Shown here piece by piece: positions 26,401 to 33,394 of a stretch of DNA of 42,028 nt. The stretch covers positions 1 through 42,028 of the forward strand of contig NZ_JALKIL010000042.1 in NCBI RefSeq assembly GCF_023051105.1, given 5' to 3'. This DNA comes from Anaerobiospirillum sp. NML120449. Its GTDB lineage: Bacteria; Pseudomonadota; Gammaproteobacteria; Enterobacterales; Succinivibrionaceae. The translations under genes were made by a program, and so were the position numbers. Position 1 is the first letter of the stretch. Each line of letters begins with the position of its first letter. The notes beneath the pieces were generated by a model, which saw only the letters and a list, made by a program, of their open reading frames with translations, made no database searches and was not told where the DNA came from.

Positions 26401-26742
26401 GGTAATGATGCGGGTTACCTTGCGGGTAATCATGGCACCTTTGGTGCGGTCACCTACCTGCTCGCAGATAACTACTGAGCGGCCCATCTTGATAAGACGG
26501 CCAATGTAGTTGTCGGCGGCATGGTAGGGAACACCGGCCATAGGGACAGGAGCGCCGCCCTGATTGCCTCTGCGGGTCAGGGTGATATCCAGCAGATTGG
26601 ATACGGTGCGGGCATCATCAAAGAAGAGTTCGTAGAAGTCACCCAGGCGGTAGAACACCAGGGTATCAGGATAGTTCTTCTTAACCTCGAAGTACTGACG
26701 CATCATAGGCGTCAGCTCATCAACATTGATTCCTTCAGTCAT
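23446..26742 (-). CDS. mutS: DNA mismatch repair protein MutS with a large acidic insertion
   Basis: MutS binds base mismatches and starts repair with MutL. From the ATG at 26742 it is 1098 residues against 853 in E. coli. The mismatch-reading Phe36-x-Glu38 (RLGDFYELFFDD) is at exactly the E. coli position. The ATPase domain has Walker A GPNMGGKST at about 802-810, then DDLASGRSTFMVEM, MDEVGRGTSGAEG and MFATHYTEV. The extra length is an Ala/Gly/Asp/Lys-rich insertion at about residues 400-571 (window 25045-25545) with a Lys-rich part (GRKSGKAVRATRSKKKAAPG) followed by an acidic part with many Asp-Ala repeats. It sits just after the core segment LELLPQFRSLLLEG (as DAIELLPQFRSLL). The start fits the AGCGAGG ribosome binding site; a track start 14 codons upstream is rejected. 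The gene is convergent with nlpD. Confidence 0.96.
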   Translation of the reverse strand: MTEGINVDELTPMMRQYFEVKKNYPDTLVFYRLGDFYELFFDDARTVSNLLDITLTRRGNQGGAPVPMAGVPYHAADNYIGRLIKMGRSVVICEQVGDRTKGAMITRKVTRIITPGTVTDEGMVPDNQDNVLCCVFEEKDRFALARLNISTGQFLVTELDSMAELGILLSKLNPAELLYPERFRYFQDIQNVTCRKALPLWDFNYDGALKQLCTQFKTRSLSGFGIASMKLGIRAAGALLNYVKSTQNVDIEHVTSIGNDSLSGMVIIDRTAQKNLELVDNLNGNDRASVLGVLDETRTPMGTRLLRSMLVNPLRNNEQINSRLDLVEALQHAPRSVELTELLSSMGDLERIVARIGLRSAKPRDLSKLRDAIELLPQFRSLLLEGTGITPEQLDAGIKPEVGDDEAAVAGAAGAAGTDGAASSDKGRKSGKAVRATRSKKKAAPGKAAAGKADGAGSDSESFDEPLFKVTGAEGPGPADVAAQLQESAEAAADAADGAAVTELNDDVPVDEWDEADDAAAGAAAGGDAGDVADAGSDSADAGDAGDDWDDELDGADSQRPEELVAAGEITGRMKLLLAEKAGMLPDLGDMGTLLRRAVAEFPALMIRDGGVIAEGFNQELDELRDLQNGSENVLLAIEEREKARTGINTLKVRFNNVHGYYIEVSRLSADKVPAEYVRRQTLKNSERYITPELKVLEEKTLSARTRCLQLEKELYDRLIEELILALPRLSAFAHNIAMLDVSLSLARVALKRHYVRPQLSTDSHIKIVEGRHPVVEAISDSQFIVNSLELNSQKSLAVISGPNMGGKSTFMRQTALIAIMARIGSFVPASEAVIGDIDRIFTRIGASDDLASGRSTFMVEMEETATIVNNATAHSLVIMDEVGRGTSGAEGAAIAEAIVQFLSRKVRPLTMFATHYTEVTALVENYANAFNLCFNAREFNGRMVFFYTAQPGRQSRSYGIEVARLAGVPPAITKSAIGFYNARTKELESADIFTAPLLNLSEDALESGAQESDNGQAAGDTQGAQLAEALRNANAHIASLEARVFESEAAKATLEHELKASHELRNVIATIDLNSLTPLEALNTLSRLKESLRSREE

Positions 26743-27122
26743 GCAAACCTCGCTACCTGCCGCCACAGGACAGTTAAGTGCCACAGCAGAACGCCCGCAG
26801 CATCACAGCAGCGGCATCCTGTCCCCTGCAGCCGACACCAGGCCAGCGCGCAACCGCGCGCCGCCCGGCCCAGCCACAGCGCCAGCCCCGGCACACCTGC
26901 ATCTGTATGCAGGAAAGCCCGAAGCTGACCACAAAATTCGCCCCACATCACAAGCCACAGACTCATAACGGGGACGGCACTGAATTATACGCGATTGCAG
27001 GCTCAACCCCGTTCAAATGGTCAGGGAAAATACAAAGCTGTAACCCTCCCGCCACATCAGGGAAGTTCCTGCAATAGTCAGTGCCCTTATGATGGCACGA
27101 AATGCCGCCCTGTAACGCAAAT

Positions 27123-27137
27123 GAGGGTTGCAATTAG
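27123..27137 (+). repeat. 15-bp direct repeat, left of the flagellin array
   Basis: GAGGGTTGCAATTAG here matches 32090-32104 exactly, in the same orientation. The two copies bracket all four flagellin genes. The match could be chance, a regulatory site, or a trace of insertion or recombination. Confidence 0.6.
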
Positions 27138-27195
27138 CGCCATCCAGACCATCAAAACAAATAAACGGTAAACACCAGACACCAGACACAAAACA

Positions 27196-27231
27196 GCAAA
27201 AAAGCAAAAAGCAAAAAGCAAAAAGCAAAAA
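27196..27231. repeat. GCAAAAA heptamer microsatellite
   Basis: Five tandem GCAAAAA units (the first has one extra A) lie just downstream of the first flagellin's terminator in the minus-strand sense. On that strand the run reads TTTTTGC and extends the T-rich tail after the terminator hairpin. Confidence 0.9.
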
Positions 27232-27243
27232 GCAGAAAACAAA

Positions 27244-27264
27244 AAGGCGGGATAATCCCGCCTT
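27244..27264 (-). terminator. Terminator of flagellin gene 1
   Basis: On the minus strand AAGGCGGGA pairs with TCCCGCCTT around a 3-base loop and is followed by TTTG. Equivalent hairpins follow each of the other three flagellin genes. Confidence 0.88.
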
Positions 27265-27290
27265 GATGATAAAGAGAGAAAGAAATCTGA

Positions 27291-28286
27291 CTACTGACCT
27301 AACAGGCTCAGAGCGATAGTTGGACGCTGGTTTGCCTGGGCCAGAACAGTCTGGGAAGCCTGCTGAATGATGTTGTTCTGAGTCAGCGCAGCGGTCTCAG
27401 AGGCGAAGTCTGTGTCACGAATTCTGCTGCGGGCATCAGCCTCATTCTCGGAAATGGAAGCCTGATTGCGAATAGTGCTTTCCATACGATTTTGGAGAGC
27501 ACCAAGACCAGCACGCTTGGAATCAACAACCTGGATTATCTTATCGATATTAGCAAGTGTGTACTGAGCTAATGATGCGGCAGAAATAGTCCAGCGCACT
27601 TCGGCCTTATTGCCTGCATCAGTAACAATGCCGTTCTTTGCATCAGGCTTATTACCACCAGCAGCAGGAATATCCACGGCTGCTGCAAAGCCAGCCATCT
27701 TAGCCAGGCCAGACATGGTGAATGCAGCAGACCAGTTCAGGGATAAAGTGTCATTGGCATTAGCGCCCACCTGGAAAACAATCTTACCGGCATTTGCTGC
27801 ACCCACACTTGGTATAAGACTATTTGTGTTCTTAAGATGTGCAGTCTGATTAGTATTATCTCTTGGACCATTAAGAATGGTAGCACCTGCAAAGGTGGTC
27901 TGACGAGCAATACGGTTGATTTCCTGGGAGAGCTGGGTAACTTCTTCCTGAAGGGCCTTACGGTCAGAAGCAGAGTTGGTGCCGTTAGCGGACTGGACTG
28001 CCAGCACGCGGATGCGCTGGAGCATGTTGGTGGTTTCGTCCAGGGCGCCTTCGATGGTCTGGGCAAGGGCAATACCGTCATTGGTGTTACGGTTACCCTG
28101 GTTGAGGCCGTTAATCTGGGAAGTCAGGCGGTCGGAGATCTGAAGGCCGGCGGCGTCATCCTTTGCAGAGTTGATACGCAGGCCTGAGGAGAGTCTCTGG
28201 TATGAGGTATTTAAGCTCAGAGTGGCATTGCTCAGCTTGCGCTGGGCATTGATGGATGAAACATTCGTATTAACGTAAAGAGCCAT
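27291..28286 (-). CDS. fliC: Flagellin, copy 1
   Basis: Flagellin is the filament subunit secreted through the flagellar export channel. The product is 331 residues, short for a flagellin. The D0/D1 N-terminus (MALYVNTNVSSINAQRKLSN to about residue 135) and the C-terminus (about 240-331, ending PTIALSLLGQ) are highly conserved. The middle (about 136-235) is a small variable surface domain with Asn/Ala-rich loops. The ATG at 28286 has a strong GGGGAG ribosome binding site; an upstream TTG two codons earlier is not preferred. This is the farthest downstream of four tandem copies. It has its own upstream region with a conserved palindrome and its own terminator. Confidence 0.96.
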   Translation of the reverse strand: MALYVNTNVSSINAQRKLSNATLSLNTSYQRLSSGLRINSAKDDAAGLQISDRLTSQINGLNQGNRNTNDGIALAQTIEGALDETTNMLQRIRVLAVQSANGTNSASDRKALQEEVTQLSQEINRIARQTTFAGATILNGPRDNTNQTAHLKNTNSLIPSVGAANAGKIVFQVGANANDTLSLNWSAAFTMSGLAKMAGFAAAVDIPAAGGNKPDAKNGIVTDAGNKAEVRWTISAASLAQYTLANIDKIIQVVDSKRAGLGALQNRMESTIRNQASISENEADARSRIRDTDFASETAALTQNNIIQQASQTVLAQANQRPTIALSLLGQ

Positions 28287-28335
28287 ATTCAAACTCCCCT
28301 GCAGCCCTGAATAATGGCCGCTACATAATCTTCTC

Positions 28336-28360
28336 TTATCGTTCGCATGTCATGGACATG
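28336..28360 (-). promoter_or_regulatory. Conserved upstream element of flagellin copy 1
   Basis: On the minus strand the near-palindrome CATGTCCATGACATG (28346-28360) is followed 4 bases later by CGATAA (28336-28341), which resembles the end of the sigma-28 -10 box GCCGATAA. No TAAA -35 box sits at the normal distance, so the sigma factor is uncertain. The same arrangement precedes copies 2 and 3 but not copy 4. Confidence 0.5.
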
Positions 28361-28437
28361 TGCATAGTTATCTTCTCTGTCTGCAATGGCTATGCCATGC
28401 AGCAGCGGGCCGGATAAGGCAAAATCCAGAAAGCAAA

Positions 28438-28458
28438 AAGGCGGGATAAGCCCGCCTT
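28438..28458 (-). terminator. Terminator of flagellin gene 2
   Basis: GGCGGG (28440-28445) and CCCGCC (28451-28456) form a hairpin that on the minus strand is followed by a T-run (TTTTTGC). Confidence 0.88.
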
Positions 28459-28485
28459 GATGATAAGAGAGAAAGAAAAATCTGA

Positions 28486-29481
28486 TTACTGACCTAACAG
28501 GCTTAGAGCGATAGTAGGACGCTGGTTAGCCTGGGCCAGAACAGTCTGGGAAGCCTGCTGGATGATGTTGTTCTGGGTCAGAGCTGCAGTTTCAGAGGCG
28601 AAGTCTGTGTCACGAATTCTGCTACGGGCATCAGCCTCATTCTCAGAAATGGAAGCCTGATTTCTAATGGTGCTTTCCATACGATTTTGGATTGCGCCCA
28701 GCTCAGCACGGCGTGAGTCTACAGCCTGAATTACAGCATCGATGTTTGCAAGTGTGTTGGTTGCTAAAGATGCAGTTGAGATTGTCCATCTAACTTCAGA
28801 AAGTAGATTGTTGTCTACAACGAGACCCTTTTGAGCATTAACAGGGGCATTACCAGGGTTGTTAGTTGCCTGCGGTAAGCCGGCCATCTTTGCCAGGCCT
28901 GATAATGTGAAAGCATCAGCCCAGTTAAGAGTAAGTGTATCGCCTGCATTAGCGCCTACCTGGAAAATAATCTTGCCTGCATTATTACCAGTGCCAGGAA
29001 TAAGGCTGTTAGGGTTGTTCAGGTGTTTGTTGTTTGCGGCATTATTACCTGTAACTGCTTTGCCATTGATGACAGTTGCACCAGCAAAGGTAGTCTGACG
29101 GGCGATACGGTTGATTTCCTGGGAGAGCTGCGTGACTTCTTCCTGGAGAGCCTTGCGGTCAGCAGATGAATTGGTGCCGTTGGCAGCCTGAACAGCCAGC
29201 ACACGGATGCGCTGGAGCATGTTGGTGGTTTCGTCCAGGGCGCCTTCGATGGTCTGGGCAAGGGCGATACCGTCATTGGTGTTACGGTTGCCCTGGTTGA
29301 GACCGTTAATCTGGGAGGTCAGGCGGTCGGAGATCTGAAGACCGGCGGCGTCGTCCTTGGCGGAGTTGATTCGCAGGCCTGAGGAGAGTCTCTGGTATGA
29401 GGTATTTAAGCTCAGAGTGGCATTGCTCAGCTTGCGCTGGGCATTGATGGATGAGACATTCGTATTAACGTAAAGAGCCAT
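28486..29481 (-). CDS. fliC: Flagellin, copy 2
   Basis: The product is 331 residues, nearly identical to copy 1 over its N-terminal 135 and C-terminal 65 residues. The middle differs: this copy has VINGKAVTGNNAANNKHLNN and LPQATNNPGNAPVNAQKGLV, where copy 1 has ILNGPRDNTNQTAHLKNTN. The frame GKIIFQVGANAGDTLTLNW in the middle is shared in altered form by all copies. The start ATG follows a GGGGAG ribosome binding site. The upstream region and the terminator hairpin are very similar to those of copies 1 and 3, showing duplication of a whole transcription unit. Confidence 0.96.
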   Translation of the reverse strand: MALYVNTNVSSINAQRKLSNATLSLNTSYQRLSSGLRINSAKDDAAGLQISDRLTSQINGLNQGNRNTNDGIALAQTIEGALDETTNMLQRIRVLAVQAANGTNSSADRKALQEEVTQLSQEINRIARQTTFAGATVINGKAVTGNNAANNKHLNNPNSLIPGTGNNAGKIIFQVGANAGDTLTLNWADAFTLSGLAKMAGLPQATNNPGNAPVNAQKGLVVDNNLLSEVRWTISTASLATNTLANIDAVIQAVDSRRAELGAIQNRMESTIRNQASISENEADARSRIRDTDFASETAALTQNNIIQQASQTVLAQANQRPTIALSLLGQ

Positions 29482-29530
29482 ATTCAAACTCCCCTTACAG
29501 CCTGCATTCGGCCGCTAAATAATCTTCTCT

Positions 29531-29554
29531 TATCGTTCGCATGTCCTGGACATG
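29531..29554 (-). promoter_or_regulatory. Conserved upstream element of flagellin copy 2
   Basis: The minus strand has CATGTCCAGGACATG (29540-29554) followed by GCGAACGATAA. The central bases differ from copies 1 and 3, but the symmetry of the CATGTC/GACATG arms is kept, which favours a binding site over mere copying. Confidence 0.5.
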
Positions 29555-29619
29555 GGCACAGTTTCTAATGATCAGGCTGCAATGCCTATGCCACGCAACC
29601 ACGTGCGATACAAAGCAAA

Positions 29620-29640
29620 AAGGCGGGATAAACCCGCCTC
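29620..29640 (-). terminator. Terminator of flagellin gene 3
   Basis: GGCGGG (29622-29627) and CCCGCC (29633-29638) form a hairpin followed on the minus strand by TTTTTGC. Confidence 0.88.
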
Positions 29641-29662
29641 GATGATAAGAGAAAAAATCTGA

Positions 29663-30634
29663 TTACTGACCTAACAGGCTCAGAGCAATGGTAGGGCGCT
29701 GGTTAGCCTGGGCCAGAACGGTCTGGGAAGCCTGCTGGATGATGTTGTTCTGAGTCAGCGCAGCGGTCTCAGAGGCGAAGTCTGTGTCACGAATTCTGCT
29801 GCGGGCATCAGCCTCATTCTCGGAAATGGAAGCCTGGTTGCGAATGGTACTTTCCATACGATTCTGGAGAGCGCCAAGGCCTGCACGCTTGGAGTCAACA
29901 GCCTGGATTACCTTGTCGATATTTGCAAGGGTGTTTGTAGCAAAATCAGCTGTAGAAATGGTCCAACGTACCTTGGATTTACCGTTGGTTCCATCACTGA
30001 GATACAGGCCGTTTTTACCTTTATCTGCACCTGTATCAGCCTTACCTATGTTGGCCATAACTGCCAGGCCAGACATTGTGAATGGTTGGTCCCATAAAAG
30101 GGATAAAGTGTCATTAGCATTAGCACCAACCTGGAAAACGATCTTGCCGTTATCAGGAATAAGGCTGTTAGTTTCTTTTAAATGGTTACCACCTTGAGGA
30201 TTAGGGTTGTTCTTACCATTAAGAACCTTAGCACCAGCAAATGTTGTCTGGCGAGCAATACGGTTGATTTCCTCAGACAGCTGGGTTACTTCTTCCTGGA
30301 GAGCCTTACGATCGGCTTCGGAGTTGGTACCGTTAGCTGACTGTACTGCCAGTACGCGGATGCGCTGGAGCATGTTGGTGGTCTCGTCCAGAGCACCTTC
30401 AATGGTCTGGGCAAGGGCAATACCGTCGTTGGTGTTACGGTTGCCCTGGTTGAGGCCGTTAATCTGGGAGGTAAGACGGTCGGAGATCTGAAGGCCGGCG
30501 GCGTCATCCTTGGCGGAGTTGATACGCAGGCCTGAGGAGAGTCTCTGGTATGAGGTATTTAAGCTCAGAGTGGCATTGCTCAGCTTGCGCTGGGCATTGA
30601 TGGATGAAACATTCGTATTAACGTAAAGAGCCAT
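29663..30634 (-). CDS. fliC: Flagellin, copy 3 (mosaic of copies 1/2 and 4)
   Basis: The product is 323 residues. Its first residues, start region and upstream DNA match copies 1 and 2. From the NSEADRKALQEEV segment through FAGAKVLNGKNNPNPQGG and NSLIPDNGKIVFQVGANA it is identical to copy 4. The rest of the variable domain (VMANIGKADTGADKGKNGLY) is its own version of the copy 4 sequence. The C-terminal D0/D1 region is shared by all. The ATG follows GGGGAG. The mosaic pattern suggests recombination or gene conversion between neighbouring copies. Confidence 0.96.
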   Translation of the reverse strand: MALYVNTNVSSINAQRKLSNATLSLNTSYQRLSSGLRINSAKDDAAGLQISDRLTSQINGLNQGNRNTNDGIALAQTIEGALDETTNMLQRIRVLAVQSANGTNSEADRKALQEEVTQLSEEINRIARQTTFAGAKVLNGKNNPNPQGGNHLKETNSLIPDNGKIVFQVGANANDTLSLLWDQPFTMSGLAVMANIGKADTGADKGKNGLYLSDGTNGKSKVRWTISTADFATNTLANIDKVIQAVDSKRAGLGALQNRMESTIRNQASISENEADARSRIRDTDFASETAALTQNNIIQQASQTVLAQANQRPTIALSLLGQ

Positions 30635-30682
30635 ATTCAAACTCCCCTTACAGCCTAAATTCGGCCGCTACATAATCTTCTC

Positions 30683-30707
30683 TTATCGTTCGCATGTCAT
30701 GGACATG
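30683..30707 (-). promoter_or_regulatory. Conserved upstream element of flagellin copy 3
   Basis: The same CATGTCCATGACATG palindrome (30693-30707) and CGATAA box on the minus strand as for copies 1 and 2, at almost the same distance from the start codon. Confidence 0.5.
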
Positions 30708-30770
30708 GGCATAGTTTTATAAGTCCAGTTGCAATGGACATGCCATACATATAAATCCGTGTAAAAGTAA

Positions 30771-30796
30771 AAAGGCGGGTTTTGCAACCCGCCCTG
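30771..30796 (-). terminator. Terminator of flagellin gene 4
   Basis: GGCGGGTT (30774-30781) pairs with AACCCGCC (30786-30793) around TTGC, followed on the minus strand by TTTTACTTTTAC. It is similar in place but not in loop sequence to the other three. Confidence 0.88.
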
Positions 30797-30828
30797 GAAG
30801 ATATAGAGAGAGAAATTACTATTCCAAA

Positions 30829-31803
30829 TTACTGTCCCAACAGGCTCAGAGCGATAGTAGGACGCTGATTGGCCTGGGCCAGAACGGTCTGGGAAGCCTG
30901 CTGGATGATGTTGTTCTGAGTCAGAGCGGCGGTCTCAGCGGCGAAGTCTGTGTCACGAATTCTGCTGCGTGCATCAGCCTCATTTTCAGAAATGGAAGCC
31001 TGATTTCTAATGGTGCTTTCCATGCGGTTCTGGAGAGCGCCAAGGCCTGCACGCTTGGAGTCAACAGCCTGGATAACCTTGTCGATATTAGCAAGTGTAT
31101 TAGTTGCTAAATCTGCAGTCGAAATGGTCCAGCGTACTTTTGACTTGCCGTTATTTGCATCACTTAGCCACAGTCCGTTTTTACCAGCATTTTGACCAGC
31201 ACCTTCAGCTTTACCGATCTGAGCCATTACGGCTAAGCCTGACAATGTAAACGGCTCTCCCCAGTTCAGTGAAAGAGTATCATTTGCATTAGCACCTACC
31301 TGAAAGACAATCTTTCCGTTATCAGGAATAAGGCTGTTAGTTTCTTTTAAGTGGTTACCACCTTGAGGATTAGGATTGTTCTTACCATTAAGTACTTTTG
31401 CACCAGCAAAAGTAGTCTGGCGGGCGATACGGTTAATCTCCTCAGAGAGCTGAGTAACCTCCTCCTGGAGGGCCTTACGATCGGCTTCGGAGTTGGTGCC
31501 GTTAGCGGACTGTACTGCCAGTACACGGATGCGCTGGAGCATGTTGGTTGTTTCGTCCAGCGCGCCTTCGATGGTCTGGGCAAGGGCGATACCGTCATTG
31601 GTGTTGCGGTTGCCCTGGTTCAGGCCGTTAATCTGGGAGGTCAGGCGGTCGGAGATCTGCAGACCGGCTGCGTCATCCTTGGCGGAGTTGATGCGCAGGC
31701 CCGAGGACAGCCTCTGGTATGAGGTGTTTAAGCTCAGAGTGCTGTTAGCCAGCTTGCGCTGGGCATTAATGGACGAGACATTCGTGTTTACGTACAGGGC
31801 CAT
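30829..31803 (-). CDS. fliC: Flagellin, copy 4 (most divergent upstream region)
   Basis: The product is 324 residues with the same conserved ends (RKLANSTLSLN instead of RKLSNATLSLN; TDFAAETAAL instead of TDFASETAAL). Its variable domain is close to copy 3. The ATG at 31803 follows AGGGAG. Its upstream DNA does not share the CATGTC/GACATG palindrome; it contains CTAAAGGGCAAACAATGAG and GGCCGTATAA, which do not form a well-spaced sigma-28 promoter either. As the first gene of the array in transcription order with a distinct promoter region, it may be controlled differently from the other three. Confidence 0.96.
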   Translation of the reverse strand: MALYVNTNVSSINAQRKLANSTLSLNTSYQRLSSGLRINSAKDDAAGLQISDRLTSQINGLNQGNRNTNDGIALAQTIEGALDETTNMLQRIRVLAVQSANGTNSEADRKALQEEVTQLSEEINRIARQTTFAGAKVLNGKNNPNPQGGNHLKETNSLIPDNGKIVFQVGANANDTLSLNWGEPFTLSGLAVMAQIGKAEGAGQNAGKNGLWLSDANNGKSKVRWTISTADLATNTLANIDKVIQAVDSKRAGLGALQNRMESTIRNQASISENEADARSRIRDTDFAAETAALTQNNIIQQASQTVLAQANQRPTIALSLLGQ

Positions 31804-31961
31804 AGTTAATCTCCCTTATGGCCTTATACGGCCGCTAACTCATTGTTTGCCCTTTAGGCTTGTTCTCACATGGTGCTATTAGGTTTGTCTAAAGCAATAT
31901 GAGTGCCATGTATTCATATATGTTAAATGTTGAAACTATGAGTAATGCTGCACGATGATTT

Positions 31962-32015
31962 AGACAGGGCAGTGCAAAATGCCGTTTCGGCATATGCTTG
32001 CCTTAAACCCTGTCT
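31962..32015. ncRNA. Nested hairpin, possible structured RNA or regulatory site
   Basis: AGACAGGG (31962-31969) pairs perfectly with CCCTGTCT (32008-32015). Inside it, ATGCCG-TTT-CGGCAT (about 31979-31993) forms a second perfect stem flanked by TGCA/TGC pairing. The arrangement could be an RNA structure or overlapping protein sites in the shared promoter region. No known family was recognised. Confidence 0.3.
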
Positions 32016-32089
32016 TATATGGTCCTGTATTGCCTGTGTTGTGGCACGGCTTTGCTCTTGAGGGCAGGTTGTTGCCCTGGCGGCACAGG

Positions 32090-32104
32090 GAGGGTTGCAA
32101 TTAG
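32090..32104 (+). repeat. 15-bp direct repeat, right of the flagellin array
   Basis: GAGGGTTGCAATTAG, identical to 27123-27137 and in the same orientation, 4.97 kb apart. Confidence 0.6.
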
Positions 32105-32204
32105 GAGTTGTTTACAGGGCAAAATCGCTGTAATTGCTGTCAGAGTGATATTAGCTGTGTATGATCGGTACCAGTTACGAGACTGTTAATGAGAGGAATA
32201 ACCA

Positions 32205-32747
32205 ATGGACATGAACGCTCTTGAGGAAACTGCAGCCCGTTTTGCTCAGGACTATGAGCAGCACAGTCATGTTTTTGCTACTGCTGAATCCTGCACTGGC
32301 GGTCTGATAGGAGCAGCCATTACAGAGATTGCCGGTTCATCTGCATGGTTTGACCGTGGCTTTATCACCTACACCAATGAGGCCAAGCAGCAGCTTCTTG
32401 GGGTAAGTGAGCAGGTACTCGTTCAATGGGGAGCCGTGAGTGTTCAGACTGCATGTCAGATGGTCAGCGGGGCTCTTAATCACTCCAGTGCTGACATTGC
32501 AGTGGCGGTAACAGGTATTGCCGGTCCTGGTGGCGGCACAGAGCTTAAGCCTGTGGGCACTGTGTGCATTGCATTTAAGCGTCGCAGCGATGACAGCTGC
32601 CATGTAAAGTGCCATCATTTCCCTGGCAACCGCTCAGAGGTACGTAAAGCTACTGTCCTTGAGGCGCTCAATGGTCTGCTGACACTGAGCAGTGGTAAAA
32701 GCCTTGAGGGCTATGAGCAGCGACAGACCAGCGGCGAGCCCCTGTAG
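32205..32747 (+). CDS. pncC: Nicotinamide-nucleotide amidohydrolase PncC (CinA C-terminal family)
   Basis: PncC deamidates nicotinamide mononucleotide to nicotinic acid mononucleotide in pyridine nucleotide recycling. The product is 180 residues (E. coli YgaD 165). It has the family core ATAESCTGGLIGAAITEIAGSS, then WFDRGFITYTNEAKQQLLGV, VAVTGIAGPGGGTELKPVGTV and the end region FPGNRSEVRKATVLEAL. It is the stand-alone CinA C-terminal domain without the N-terminal molybdopterin-like domain. ATG 32205 has GAGAGGAA upstream; the second Met at codon 3 is an alternative. It lies upstream of recA as in many gammaproteobacteria. The last 20 residues are Ser/Gly/Glu-rich and unlike E. coli. Confidence 0.95.
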   Translation: MDMNALEETAARFAQDYEQHSHVFATAESCTGGLIGAAITEIAGSSAWFDRGFITYTNEAKQQLLGVSEQVLVQWGAVSVQTACQMVSGALNHSSADIAVAVTGIAGPGGGTELKPVGTVCIAFKRRSDDSCHVKCHHFPGNRSEVRKATVLEALNGLLTLSSGKSLEGYEQRQTSGEPL

Positions 32748-33394
32748 TACTGTGGTACAACTGTGAGGCAGCTTTGCAGCTTTGCATCTTTACAGTTGTG
32801 TAGCTTTGTAGATGTGGCGGGACTGCGCTCCGCTCTCTGTGCTGTCAATGGCTCAGTTCCTGGGCATGACAGGCGGATGGGACGGAGACAGGTGCAGGGC
32901 ATTGATCCTTGCTATGGCTTATAATTGCGAAGAGGCGAACAATTTTTTCTCAAACGAACTGCAGAGGTTTTTTTGCAGGGTACGCTTCGCTATCATTATC
33001 TGGCTCAAAGGGCATCAGTGTATATGGAAGCTGCCCGGGACTTGAGCTGTTATCAGGTCGAATATATCCGGAGCGGGCGCTGACAGCCGACTGGTCCTCT
33101 GGTTTTATGCCGGTTCATGACATGTCTTTTGCATGAGCATGACGGCCCGATGAGGCAGGGCAGGAGAAGCCCTGGCTGTCGATATTGGCTGCCGACTGAT
33201 AGTTAACCCTGGTGCGGGGTAAGAGCACCACAGATTTCCTGCATGCTTTGCACAGCTGCACTGGCGGCGGCAAAGCATGGTATCAATTGAGATTTCATGC
33301 TGGCGATAATTTAGCTGTCGTTAATATGCGACGGGCTGATAAATCCGCTACAATTTCAGCAGAAGATTTTTTAACCCCTAAATGGTGATGTTCT
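32748..33394. other. pncC-recA spacer
   Basis: This 647-base spacer has no credible gene. A TTATAATT box near 32919-32926 and a T-run near 32968-32975 inside CTGCAGAGG...TGCAG could delimit a short transcript, but the -35 is poor. Near recA a TACAAT box (33349-33354) is a candidate -10. No CTGT-N8-ACAG LexA box was found in the 200 bases before recA; the nearest match has CTG and CAG separated by 11 bases (33239-33255). Confidence 0.45.

Larger units (their letters stand above)
26743..27290. other. Spacer between mutS and the flagellin array
   Basis: This spacer should hold the mutS promoter on the minus strand. It contains the hairpin GCGCGC-AACC-GCGCGC (26846-26861), the hairpin CCTGCAT-CTGT-ATGCAGG (26896-26913), a 15-base sequence that recurs on the far side of the flagellin array (27123-27137), a GCAAAAA microsatellite and the terminator of the last flagellin gene. 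Composition changes from GC-rich near mutS to AT-rich near the flagellins. No gene is seen. Confidence 0.5.
31804..32204. other. Divergent spacer between flagellin copy 4 and pncC
   Basis: This AT-richer spacer should carry the promoters of flagellin 4 (minus) and pncC (plus). It holds a nested hairpin (31962-32015) and the second copy of the 15-bp direct repeat (32090-32104). No gene is seen. Confidence 0.5.

Noticed and set aside
32812..33045. 77-codon frame between pncC and recA
   Set aside because: No ribosome binding site, no family resemblance, and a Trp/Cys-rich, random-looking composition.
33239..33255. CTG-CAG inverted half-sites before recA as a LexA box
   Set aside because: The spacing is 11 rather than 10 bases and the CTGT/ACAG ends are incomplete.
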